DNA of 5,494 bases from an uncultured bacterium (GCA_900550295.1 URRM01000097.1:1-5494), one strand, 5' to 3'; positions 1-5,494 are shown, counted from the first letter of the stretch. The notes: a model not told the origin generated them from the sequence alone. Numbers and translations: made by a program.

Positions 1-12
1 AAAAGCGCCTCT
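1..12 (-). promoter_or_regulatory. Possible ribosome binding site of a further minus-strand gene beyond the left edge
   Basis: After the stop of the exported protein the minus strand continues with 48 bases that contain no ATG. AGAGG (12-8), identical to the ribosome binding site of the DUF1836 gene, lies 7 nt from the window edge. A start codon just outside would make a tight operon with the exported protein. This rests on a five-base match only. Confidence 0.18.
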
Positions 13-48
13 AAACTCTTCTAATTTCTTATCCCTATAAATTAATCT

Positions 49-489
49 CTATTCCTCTTCATCTTCAGATAATTTTACCGGATCTGCGATTTGGATACCC
101 ATTGAGCGCAAAGCTGTCCTTGCTTTAGGGGCAAGCGCAGTATCTGAGAAGTTTTCCAAAATGGTTTGGAAGCAATCTACGGCTTCTTGATTCATATCTC
201 TCATCTTATATAAATAGCCAGCCTTATAGTATAGCGGAGCTAAACTTGGATCTGATAATAAAAGCATTTGGTTATCAAGTTTAATTTTCACTTCAATTAG
301 CTTTTGATTATCTTCCGGTGATAACAATGCGTGTGCATATACTTTTTTAGTTAAGTTATCAATAGTTTGTGACATTTCATCAGTTACTTCAGGTGCTAAT
401 TTTTTAGCTTTTTTTGCTGCGTATGCGTCCATTGCGAATGCAGAAACTGTTAAAAATGCTACTATAGTTAATACAATTAATTTTTTCAT
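49..489 (-). CDS. Small exported protein with a TPR-like segment
   Basis: This 146-residue protein has no recognised specific function. Residues 1-24 form a clear Sec signal peptide: MKK, a hydrophobic core (LIVLTIVAFLTVSAFA), and a likely cleavage after A-Y-A at residue 24. The mature protein of about 122 residues should therefore be periplasmic or secreted. It starts with a lysine-rich patch (about 25-31). A helical segment around 84-117 has the spacing of a tetratricopeptide repeat (APLYYKAGYLYK, then QEAVDCFQTILENF), as in outer-membrane assembly or cell-division scaffold proteins. It ends in an acidic tail (SEDEEE). There is one cysteine, in the TPR-like part, and no lipobox. The ATG is preceded by AGGGGA with a 6-nt spacer, which supports the start. 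It is divergent from nagZ, with 78 bp between the starts. A role in protein-protein contact in the envelope is inference; a single TPR-like unit is weak evidence. Confidence 0.85.
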   Translation of the reverse strand: MKKLIVLTIVAFLTVSAFAMDAYAAKKAKKLAPEVTDEMSQTIDNLTKKVYAHALLSPEDNQKLIEVKIKLDNQMLLLSDPSLAPLYYKAGYLYKMRDMNQEAVDCFQTILENFSDTALAPKARTALRSMGIQIADPVKLSEDEEE

Positions 490-515
490 TACCCGTCCCC
501 TACGTTTGTGTATAT

Positions 516-547
516 ATAATACAAAAAAACTTGCATTTTGACCTCAA
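516..547 (-). promoter_or_regulatory. Weak candidate promoter of the exported TPR-like protein
   Basis: On the minus strand TATTAT (521-516) lies about 15 nt upstream of the AGGGGA ribosome binding site (501-496). The best -35-like sequence is TTGAGG (547-542), at a long 20-bp spacing. The promoter must lie in this 78-bp divergent gap or inside nagZ, but the exact boxes are uncertain. An imperfect inverted repeat (505-525, TTTGTGT/ATACAAA with one G-T pair) covers the -10 area of both strands. Confidence 0.22.
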
Positions 548-560
548 TTAAATGTATGAT
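531..560 (+). promoter_or_regulatory. Candidate nagZ promoter, possibly giving a leaderless message
   Basis: TTGCAT (531-536), an 18-bp spacer and TATGAT (555-560) form a plausible promoter whose start point would fall at about 567, right at the ATG at 568. A perfect TATAAT occurs further upstream (515-520) but has no good -35 box; it would give a 40-nt leader that still contains no Shine-Dalgarno sequence. Either way nagZ translation would begin without a normal ribosome binding site. Confidence 0.35.
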
Positions 561-567
561 ATATTCT

Positions 568-1533
568 ATGGAAATCATTCGAAAATTGTATCAAATGTTC
601 ATACTCGGTTGTCAGGGAAATAACCTTAGAAGTGCTTTAAATAAAGGACTTGGAGGGGTTATATTCTTCAAAGATGATATAATCTCATCAGAGGATTTTA
701 AAAGATTAACCGCACAATTGGCATGCCAATCTGAAATAGTTCCTTTTCTTTCAATTGATCAAGAAGGTGGAAGAGTTGAGAGAACGGAGAACATTTGGGG
801 CGGCAAGAGATATTTAAGTCAAAAATTCGCATATGAAAAAGGTGAACAATTTTTGAAAGTTCAGACTCAAATGATTGCAGATGAGTTAAAAGATTATGGT
901 ATAAATTTGAATTTTGCGCCTTGTTGCGATACAAATACAAATCCTAAAAATCCAATTATCGGAGAAAGAGCTTTTTCTGACAATCCGGATGAAGTTATAA
1001 AAGGTGCAGAAATAGTTTTGGGTATTTATGAAGAAAACGGAATTATTCCTTGCATAAAACATTACCCAGGACATGGTGATGCAGATTGTGACAGCCATTT
1101 AACTCTGCCAACAATAAACTTATCATTAGAAGAAATGGAAAAAACTCATATTAAACCATTCAAACATCTTGTAAAGCGAGGTGTTGATATGGTAATGGTT
1201 GCGCATTTGCATTGTACTTGTTTTAACCAAGATGTTTTGCCGACTTCTTTGAGTAAGAATGCAATTGATTATTTAAGACGGGATTACGATGGAGTAATTT
1301 GTTCTGACGATATGGTTATGCAAGCTCTGGATGATTTTGACAATCCTTGTGAACGAGCAATCAGGGCAGGTGTAAACTTATTTTTATATCGTTATTCAGA
1401 TGATAAAACTATTAAAATTATAGAAGATATTGCAAAAAAAGCTGAATATGATAAGACACTCCAAGAATGTATTGAAGTGTCTTATGAAAAGATTATTAAG
1501 CTTAAACAAAAATACGGATTAGTAGTTGTTTAA
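568..1533 (+). CDS. nagZ: Beta-N-acetylhexosaminidase, NagZ type (glycoside hydrolase family 3)
   Basis: Enzymes of this family remove N-acetylglucosamine from GlcNAc-anhydroMurNAc muropeptides in the cytosol during peptidoglycan recycling. The 321-residue product has the single GH3 TIM-barrel domain and no signal peptide, which fits a cytosolic place. Visible motifs, numbered from the ATG at 568, are IDQEGGR (63-69), NPIIGERAFSDNP (about 128-140), KHYPGHG (164-170) followed by DSH (175-177), and CSDD (245-248). By family knowledge the Asp-His pair D175/H177 on the mobile loop is the acid/base and D247 is the nucleophile; all are intact. The length is close to the usual value of about 340. 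A longer reading from a TTG at 538 is possible, but the NagZ-like N-terminus begins naturally at MEIIRKLYQMF. No Shine-Dalgarno sequence precedes any of the candidate starts. The gene overlaps the opposing serine hydrolase gene by 15 bp. The family is clear; the exact substrate is inferred. Confidence 0.92.
   Translation: MEIIRKLYQMFILGCQGNNLRSALNKGLGGVIFFKDDIISSEDFKRLTAQLACQSEIVPFLSIDQEGGRVERTENIWGGKRYLSQKFAYEKGEQFLKVQTQMIADELKDYGINLNFAPCCDTNTNPKNPIIGERAFSDNPDEVIKGAEIVLGIYEENGIIPCIKHYPGHGDADCDSHLTLPTINLSLEEMEKTHIKPFKHLVKRGVDMVMVAHLHCTCFNQDVLPTSLSKNAIDYLRRDYDGVICSDDMVMQALDDFDNPCERAIRAGVNLFLYRYSDDKTIKIIEDIAKKAEYDKTLQECIEVSYEKIIKLKQKYGLVVV
1451..1485. repeat. Perfect 10-bp inverted repeat inside the 3' end of nagZ, possible terminator for the opposing gene
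   Basis: ATAAGACACT (1451-1460) and its exact reverse complement AGTGTCTTAT (1476-1485) flank a 15-nt loop. The repeat lies in the coding region of nagZ, about 46 bp before its stop. Read on the minus strand, it starts about 34 nt past the stop of the serine hydrolase, and a run of seven T (1440-1434) follows 10 nt after the stem. That geometry is looser than a standard intrinsic terminator, where the T-run directly follows the stem. On the plus strand no T-run follows. It could terminate the minus-strand transcript inside nagZ or stabilise its 3' end; this is inference. Confidence 0.4.
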
Positions 1534-2730
1534 CATACCTTCGTAAATTAATTTAGAAGCTTGTTGAATGAATTGTTTGCCTAAAGGTGAGTTGTAAGGG
1601 CGTTTTGCCATAATTACAATGATGTATTTTTTACCGTTTGGCATATAAACAATACCTGCATCGCCTAACATTGAACCAATGTCACCTGTTTTGTGTAAGA
1701 ATGTAGCGCCTTTCCCTAAACCTTGTGGAATTAATCTGTCGTTTTTAACGTGGCTCATATAATCAACAATGTATTCTCTTGAGTTAATGCTTAAGAAGTT
1801 AGGGTTGTCTAAGTTGAAAAGCATTGTAGCCATATCATTTGTTGTTGTATAGTTTGTGCCGCCTAAATCAGGTAACCATGTTTGAACGTGAGTATTTTTG
1901 ATACCCCAAGTTCTGATTGCTGTGTTAACAGCTGTCATAGAACCTAATTTTGACATTAACATATTTGTTGCAGAGTTGTCAGAATCTTCAATCATAGTTT
2001 TTGCAAGTTGGTCGATTGTAAGATTTCTACCTGTTGCTGCATATTGAAGGTTTCCTGAACCTGAGGCTTTATAGTAGTTTGTTAATGTCATTTCGTCATA
2101 AATTGATAGACCGTTTGATTCAATCGTTTTAAATAGATTAATTAAAACAGGAACCTTAATAATACTTGCTGCTGGGTAAATTTCAGAACCGTTGATATCT
2201 ACATATTTACCAGTGTTGAAATCCCATACTGTAATTGCAGGTTGGATTGTAGGATATTTTTTTATCAAATCTTTCAATCCGTCTTCAAGAATAGTAAGTC
2301 TTTCTGTTTTGTATAAATCAGTCATTAAAGGTTTTTTAGTTGTAGCCCCTGCAAGAGCGTGTTTACCTTCAAAGATTGTGTTGTGTAAATATTTGCTTGT
2401 CGGAAACATTAAATGATAATAATCAGTTTGAATGTTTGAATAGTTTTGTCTACCTGTTAATAGAGGTAAAGAAATTCTGTGGAATGCATAAGGTAACACA
2501 TAGTACCCGATTAAAAACATAAATGATAAAGAAATTAAAGAGGCAAGAGGATTTTTCTTTCTTTTTGGTTTTCTTGCGTCTTGAATACGTTTTTTAGGTG
2601 CGTGATGTTGTATTGGATTTTGAACGGGTTGAACCGGTCTTAATCTTCTAGTCGGCACATCAACGTGAGAATAAGTTTGTGGGTAACCATAACTTCTTCT
2701 GTAATTTTCTTGAACTGCCCTTTGTGGCAT
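1519..2730 (-). CDS. Membrane-anchored class A beta-lactamase-fold serine hydrolase, lacking the usual omega-loop glutamate
   Basis: This 403-residue protein (numbered from the ATG at 2730) has three parts. Residues 1-60 are a Pro/Gln/Arg-rich tail ending in a strongly basic stretch (KKRIQDARKPKRKK). About 62-83 is one membrane segment (LASLISLSFMFLIGYYVLPY); positive charges before it place the tail in the cytoplasm. From about 140 to the end is a penicillin-recognising domain outside the membrane. Its active-site motifs are present: S189-I-I-K192, S250-D-N252, and K347-T-G349 followed by MLGDAG. The omega loop reads TWLPDLGGTN before TTTNDMA. By eye this aligns with the W-E-P-E-L-N of class A enzymes, so Glu166 is Leu286 and Asn170 is Gly290. 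Efficient beta-lactam hydrolysis is therefore doubtful. A cell-wall peptidase or other acyl-serine role is more likely, but unproven. An ATG at 2739 would add three residues; see the ribosome-binding-site entry. Confidence 0.85.
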   Translation of the reverse strand: MPQRAVQENYRRSYGYPQTYSHVDVPTRRLRPVQPVQNPIQHHAPKKRIQDARKPKRKKNPLASLISLSFMFLIGYYVLPYAFHRISLPLLTGRQNYSNIQTDYYHLMFPTSKYLHNTIFEGKHALAGATTKKPLMTDLYKTERLTILEDGLKDLIKKYPTIQPAITVWDFNTGKYVDINGSEIYPAASIIKVPVLINLFKTIESNGLSIYDEMTLTNYYKASGSGNLQYAATGRNLTIDQLAKTMIEDSDNSATNMLMSKLGSMTAVNTAIRTWGIKNTHVQTWLPDLGGTNYTTTNDMATMLFNLDNPNFLSINSREYIVDYMSHVKNDRLIPQGLGKGATFLHKTGDIGSMLGDAGIVYMPNGKKYIIVIMAKRPYNSPLGKQFIQQASKLIYEGMLNNY

Positions 2731-2739
2731 TTTCCACAT

Positions 2740-2745
2740 CCCCCC
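2740..2745 (-). promoter_or_regulatory. Ribosome binding site that decides the start of the serine hydrolase
   Basis: On the minus strand a run of six G lies immediately before the first ATG (2739-2737), with no spacer at all. A second in-frame ATG at 2730-2728 is 9 nt from the G run. Neighbouring genes have AGGGG- or AGAGG-type sites 5-6 nt from their ATG, so the second ATG is the more plausible start. The difference is three residues (MWK) and does not change the interpretation. Confidence 0.5.
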
Positions 2746-2760
2746 ATTAGTATAATACTT

Positions 2761-2789
2761 ATAATATATATAAATATTACACTTGTAAA
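2761..2789 (-). promoter_or_regulatory. Sigma-70-type promoter of the serine hydrolase gene
   Basis: The minus strand reads TTTACA (2789-2784), a 17-bp spacer, then TATTAT (2766-2761). This is close to the housekeeping consensus with ideal spacing. Transcription would start near 2754, leaving a leader of about 24 nt before the preferred ATG. A second -10-like TATTAT occurs slightly closer to the gene. A small AT-rich inverted repeat (GATTT/AAATC, 2793-2804) lies just upstream of the -35 box and could be an operator, though such repeats are common by chance in DNA this rich in A and T. Confidence 0.5.
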
Positions 2790-2819
2790 GAAGATTTGAA
2801 AATCATCCATTTAATGTAT

Positions 2820-2837
2820 TTTGCTTTTGAAAGCAAA
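2820..2837. repeat. Short perfect inverted repeat in the gap between the serine hydrolase and DUF1836 genes
   Basis: TTTGCTTT and AAAGCAAA form an 8-bp perfect inverted repeat separated by two bases. It lies about 90 bp past the stop of the DUF1836 gene and upstream of the serine hydrolase promoter. No T-run follows on either strand, so it is not a standard intrinsic terminator. It may be a weak hairpin or an operator. The rest of the gap (2740-2928) holds the promoter at 2761-2789 and no credible small gene. Confidence 0.35.
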
Positions 2838-2928
2838 TATCTCTGGAACTCATGACTGGCATGTGTTTTAGGGTGTTTTTAATTGTAAATTTGATAAAAA
2901 TTTTGACTAAAATAATATTGCAATTTCG

Positions 2929-3462
2929 TTACATTGAAGTGCTATTTAGATATTGCATATACTTGTTAACATATATTTTATTAGAAATTGCAAGAAGTTC
3001 GGAACGGAATAATTCTGAAAATTCGGTATCTATCGAAGCACTGCTAGGTGCTGAAAAATCTCTAGTAACAAACGCTGCGTGTAATGCTTTTTCAAATTCT
3101 ATACAGAAGAAGTTATAAGCAACTTCAAGCGGATAAATTTTTAGAGCAAGTTTTACTAATGTATCAATGTTTGAAATACTAAAAACTTGTTTAAGAACAC
3201 CAACAACAAATAAGAAAATAATTTGGTTTCTTGAATATTTTTTATTTTTAGGTGGTGCAATAATTTTTTGCTTAACGTAGTTATTAACCATTGTTGACGT
3301 GATTAATTTTTCATCCGGTGTAGATTTGAATGGATTTAAGTTAGTATTCAAAACCTCAATTACTTGTTCCATATATAACCCGATATCTGGAAATTCCTCA
3401 TATCTAGGGCAATGATATTTAACCATTTCTTTTGAAATTTGTGATTCAACAAATGTAGCCAT
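2929..3462 (-). CDS. DUF1836 family protein, putative helix-turn-helix regulator
   Basis: The 177-residue product matches, from memory, the DUF1836 family, whose biochemical role is not established. The recognisable core runs from about residue 18 to 110. It begins with the family-typical CPRYEEFPDIGLYMEQV, continues through ITSTMVNNYVKQKII and APPKNKKYSRNQI, and ends with a hydrophobic helix (IIFLFVVGVLKQVFSI). The TMVNNYVK...YSRNQI part looks like a MerR-like helix-turn-helix, suggesting DNA binding. There is no signal peptide; the hydrophobic stretch is probably a buried helix rather than a membrane segment. The remainder (about 110-177) is helical without a motif I recognise. The ATG has AGAGG with a 5-nt spacer. 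It is divergent from the acyl-activating enzyme gene, so it may regulate that gene or itself; this is inferred from position only. I know the family chiefly from Firmicutes. Confidence 0.82.
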   Translation of the reverse strand: MATFVESQISKEMVKYHCPRYEEFPDIGLYMEQVIEVLNTNLNPFKSTPDEKLITSTMVNNYVKQKIIAPPKNKKYSRNQIIFLFVVGVLKQVFSISNIDTLVKLALKIYPLEVAYNFFCIEFEKALHAAFVTRDFSAPSSASIDTEFSELFRSELLAISNKIYVNKYMQYLNSTSM

Positions 3463-3478
3463 AATAACCTCTACTCAC

Positions 3479-3506
3479 ATTATACTAGGTAAAAAGATTT
3501 TCGCAA
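3479..3506 (-). promoter_or_regulatory. Promoter of the DUF1836 gene
   Basis: The minus strand has TTGCGA (3506-3501), a 16-bp spacer and a perfect TATAAT (3484-3479). The predicted start near 3472 coincides with the Shine-Dalgarno AGAGG (3472-3468), so the leader would be only about ten nucleotides. The -10 match is strong and the -35 match moderate. Confidence 0.5.
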
Positions 3507-3534
3507 GGTCTGATTTAGTATTGAAAACTATTTC

Positions 3535-3563
3535 TTGACACTTGCCCTCAAACAATATAAAAT
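3535..3563 (+). promoter_or_regulatory. Strong promoter of the acyl-activating enzyme gene
   Basis: A perfect -35 box TTGACA (3535-3540) is followed by a 17-bp spacer and TAAAAT (3558-3563); TATAAA at 3556-3561 is an alternative -10. Transcription should start near 3570, only about 13 nt before the ATG, with AGGGGG (3572-3577) near the 5' end of the message. The two divergent promoters in this 120-bp gap are separated by about 28 bp between their -35 boxes (3507-3534), the natural place for a shared operator. An imperfect dyad (TAGT/ACTA, in 3516-3530) lies there. Confidence 0.65.
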
Positions 3564-3582
3564 AGTGTAATAGGGGGTATTT

Positions 3583-5494
3583 ATGTCAATAATATTAACA
3601 GATGACGAATTGATTAGAGATGACTTAAAAGGGATTCATAGTATTACAGAGCATTTAGAAAAAACAATGGAAGAGCATCCTGAACTAATGGCCGTAACAG
3701 ATACGTACAATGATTTGGAAATGACGTATCAAGATGTTAAAAATTTGATTACCCAAGTTGCAGGAGGTTTACAACATTTAGGTGTTAATAAAGGTGATTT
3801 TGTTTGCTTGTTTACTGAAAATAACGGTTATTTTATGAGTATGGCACAAGCAATTATTAAAACCGGTGCTATTGATGTTTTAAGAGGTTCAAATGCTCCG
3901 ATTGAAGAATTAGATTATATAATGGGACATTCTGAACCTAAGGGCGTTTTTGTTTATGATATGAAATTGTTGAACACGTTAAAAGATAATCTTAACGCTC
4001 ACAACTTAAATTTTATAATAGTATTAAACACTAAAAACTTTTCAAAAGAAGGTTTGAACGCTCCGGTTTATACGTTAAATGAAGTTATCAAAATGGGTAG
4101 AGAAAATCCATTTACACCTGTAGAAATTAATCTTGCAGATCCTGCGACAATGCTTTATACATCAGGAACTACAGGCAATCCTAAAGGAGTTTTGCTAACT
4201 CATAGCAACATTGTTTCACAAATGGAAGGTACAGAAGCCGGATTTAGAGCCGTTGCAGGTGAAAATACTCTTCAAATTTTACCTTGCTGGCATGCATATG
4301 AAAATTTAGCGCAGTTCTATTACTATACAAAAGGCTGTCACTTACATTTTACAAATATTAATAACTTAAAAAATGATTTGTTAAGATATAAAATTGATAC
4401 AATGATGTCTGTACCTAGAATTTGGGAAGCTTTCAGACTTGGTATTTATCAAAAATTAAAACAAAATTCAAAACTTGGATATTTCTTGTTTGATTTTGCG
4501 GTTCAAAATAGTATTAACTATAAAATTCACAAAATGTATAGCGAACGAAGACTTACAAATAAGAAAACAAGATATAAATTACCGTCAAATATTTATCACA
4601 AAATAGCAAGAGCTTTCTTGAAACCTCTTCATGTTCTTGCAACAAAAACTATCTATAAAAAGGTTAAGAAGGCAGCAGGTTTAGACAGAATAAGACTTTC
4701 TATTTCAGGTGGTGGTGCATTATCACTAAAAGACGAATTATTTTATGATGCAATCGGCGTAAACTTAAGAATTGGTTATGGATTGACAGAAACCTCTCCT
4801 GTATTAACTTTACGTGGTATTCAATATCCAAACTATTTGGGCTGTGTTGGTAAACCTTATGCTCATACAAAAATTAGAGTTGTAGATCCTCAAACAATGA
4901 AAAAAGTACACCTTTATACGAAAGGGCTTGTTCTTGCAAAAGGTCCACAAATTATGAATGGTTACTACAAAGATGAAGAAGCAACAAAGAAGGTCTTTAC
5001 AGAAGATGGCTGGTTTATTACAGGTGACTTAGGTTGGTTGACACGTAATAATAACCTTGTATTGGTTGGACGTCAAAAAGAAACAATCGTACTTTCAAGT
5101 GGTGAAAATGTTGAACCTATTCCGATTGAAGAAGCTATTTTGGAAAGTCCGTATATCGACCAAATTGTATTGGTAGGACAAGATGAGGCAAGTGTCGGCG
5201 CACTGATTGTACCTTCAAAAATGGCGCTTGATAAATGTGGAATTTTGGCAAAAGAGTTGAAGTCCGGTAAAACTTTATCAATTAAAAATCCTAATTTGCG
5301 TGAATTGATAAAAAAAGAAATTCAATCATATATTAAAAACAAAACAGGTTTAAAACCATTTGAAAAGGTAAAAGAATTTGAAGTTTTGAAAGATGGTTTT
5401 AGTATGGATAACGGACTTTTGAGTCAAACAGCAAAAGTAAAACGTAATGTTATTTTTGAAAAATATCAAGATATAATTAATAAGATGTTTAAAA
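3583..5494 (+). CDS. Long-chain fatty acid activating enzyme (acyl-CoA or acyl-ACP synthetase), cut by the right edge
   Basis: This adenylate-forming enzyme activates fatty acids with ATP and passes the acyl group to CoA or acyl carrier protein. The reading frame is open for 637 codons to the edge. Motifs in order are the ATP-binding YTSGTTGNPKG (192-202), LPCWHAYE (233-240), VPRIWE, SGGGA, YGLTETSP (399-406), WFITGDLGW (477-485, D482 for ribose binding), GRQKETIVLSSGENVEP (496-512), and QTAKVKR near the end, whose K618 should be the adenylation lysine. All key residues are present. The family usually ends soon after this point, so only a few residues are probably missing. The RGS near residue 100 and the GENxEPxPIE and YIDQIVLVGQD segments resemble cyanobacterial Aas acyl-ACP synthetases, from memory; sequence alone does not settle CoA versus ACP. 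No membrane segment is evident. The start has AGGGGG with a 5-nt spacer and a strong promoter. Confidence 0.93.
   Translation, partial: MSIILTDDELIRDDLKGIHSITEHLEKTMEEHPELMAVTDTYNDLEMTYQDVKNLITQVAGGLQHLGVNKGDFVCLFTENNGYFMSMAQAIIKTGAIDVLRGSNAPIEELDYIMGHSEPKGVFVYDMKLLNTLKDNLNAHNLNFIIVLNTKNFSKEGLNAPVYTLNEVIKMGRENPFTPVEINLADPATMLYTSGTTGNPKGVLLTHSNIVSQMEGTEAGFRAVAGENTLQILPCWHAYENLAQFYYYTKGCHLHFTNINNLKNDLLRYKIDTMMSVPRIWEAFRLGIYQKLKQNSKLGYFLFDFAVQNSINYKIHKMYSERRLTNKKTRYKLPSNIYHKIARAFLKPLHVLATKTIYKKVKKAAGLDRIRLSISGGGALSLKDELFYDAIGVNLRIGYGLTETSPVLTLRGIQYPNYLGCVGKPYAHTKIRVVDPQTMKKVHLYTKGLVLAKGPQIMNGYYKDEEATKKVFTEDGWFITGDLGWLTRNNNLVLVGRQKETIVLSSGENVEPIPIEEAILESPYIDQIVLVGQDEASVGALIVPSKMALDKCGILAKELKSGKTLSIKNPNLRELIKKEIQSYIKNKTGLKPFEKVKEFEVLKDGFSMDNGLLSQTAKVKRNVIFEKYQDIINKMFK

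Noticed and set aside
1..48. The frame stays open for 16 codons beyond the TAG stop of the exported protein, suggesting readthrough or recoding.
   Set aside because: Sixteen open codons are easily expected by chance, the acidic tail is a natural protein end, and the other stops in the window are TAA and give no support for TAG recoding.
698..1098. Two minus-strand open frames (698-940 and 886-1098) inside nagZ.
   Set aside because: They lie wholly within a gene with intact catalytic motifs, have no ribosome binding site and encode no recognisable protein.
1544..1555. 12-bp perfect palindrome TAAATTAATTTA near the end of the serine hydrolase gene.
   Set aside because: It is all A and T and is explained by the Lys-Leu-Ile-Tyr codons; no regulatory context.
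2192..2416. Plus-strand open frame inside the serine hydrolase gene.
   Set aside because: It is antisense to conserved coding sequence, with no family match or translation signals.
2851..2863. Quasi-palindrome CATGACTGGCATG in the gap as a possible operator.
   Set aside because: One mismatch in a six-base arm, and it lies about 60 bp upstream of the nearest -35 box; one copy gives no support.
2890..2925. ATTTT-GACT-AAAAT stem followed by T residues as a terminator of the DUF1836 gene.
   Set aside because: The stem is five A-T pairs only, too weak for an intrinsic terminator, and such patterns are frequent in this AT-rich gap.
2852..3118. Plus-strand 88-residue open frame overlapping the DUF1836 gene.
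   Set aside because: Its second half is antisense to the DUF1836 coding sequence, and it has no ribosome binding site or recognisable domain.

Overview
The window comes from an AT-rich bacterial chromosome. It holds five protein-coding genes and no RNA gene, mobile element or CRISPR array that I can see. Three observations point to a Gram-negative-type, possibly gut-associated relative of the cyanobacteria, such as Vampirovibrionia/Gastranaerophilales ('Melainabacteria'). The acyl-activating enzyme resembles, from memory, the cyanobacterial acyl-ACP synthetase (Aas) group. The class A beta-lactamase-fold protein has an omega loop of the kind I associate with cyanobacterial serine hydrolases. 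There is also a cytosolic NagZ-type hexosaminidase. This placement is inference; a low-GC Firmicute or another AT-rich phylum is not excluded, and the DUF1836 gene is of a family I know mainly from Firmicutes.

Layout, left to right. A small exported protein with a TPR-like segment lies on the minus strand (49-489). It is divergent from a cytosolic NagZ-like beta-N-acetylhexosaminidase on the plus strand (568-1533). nagZ converges on, and overlaps by 15 bp at the 3' ends, a membrane-anchored class A beta-lactamase-fold serine hydrolase on the minus strand (1519-2730). An AT-rich gap of about 190 bp holds that gene's promoter. A DUF1836 protein with a predicted helix-turn-helix follows on the minus strand (2929-3462). 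It is divergent from a long-chain acyl-CoA/acyl-ACP synthetase on the plus strand (from 3583), which runs off the right edge within a few codons of its expected end.

How the genes may relate. NagZ and the serine hydrolase both concern peptidoglycan: one trims recovered muropeptides in the cytosol, and the other has the active-site fold of penicillin-recognising enzymes outside the membrane. They are transcribed towards each other and so are not an operon. The DUF1836 gene and the acyl-activating enzyme share a 120-bp divergent promoter region, a common arrangement for a regulator and its target; that link is inferred. The recognisable promoters lie very close to the genes, giving short predicted leaders. 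Four genes have a purine-rich Shine-Dalgarno sequence (AGGGG or AGAGG type), while nagZ has none.

Most of the window looks like ordinary housekeeping chromosome. I found no convincing new multi-gene system. The points most worth checking are the missing deacylation glutamate in the beta-lactamase-fold protein, the possible DUF1836 regulator next to the acyl-activating enzyme, and a perfect 10-bp inverted repeat inside the 3' end of nagZ that may serve the opposing gene.
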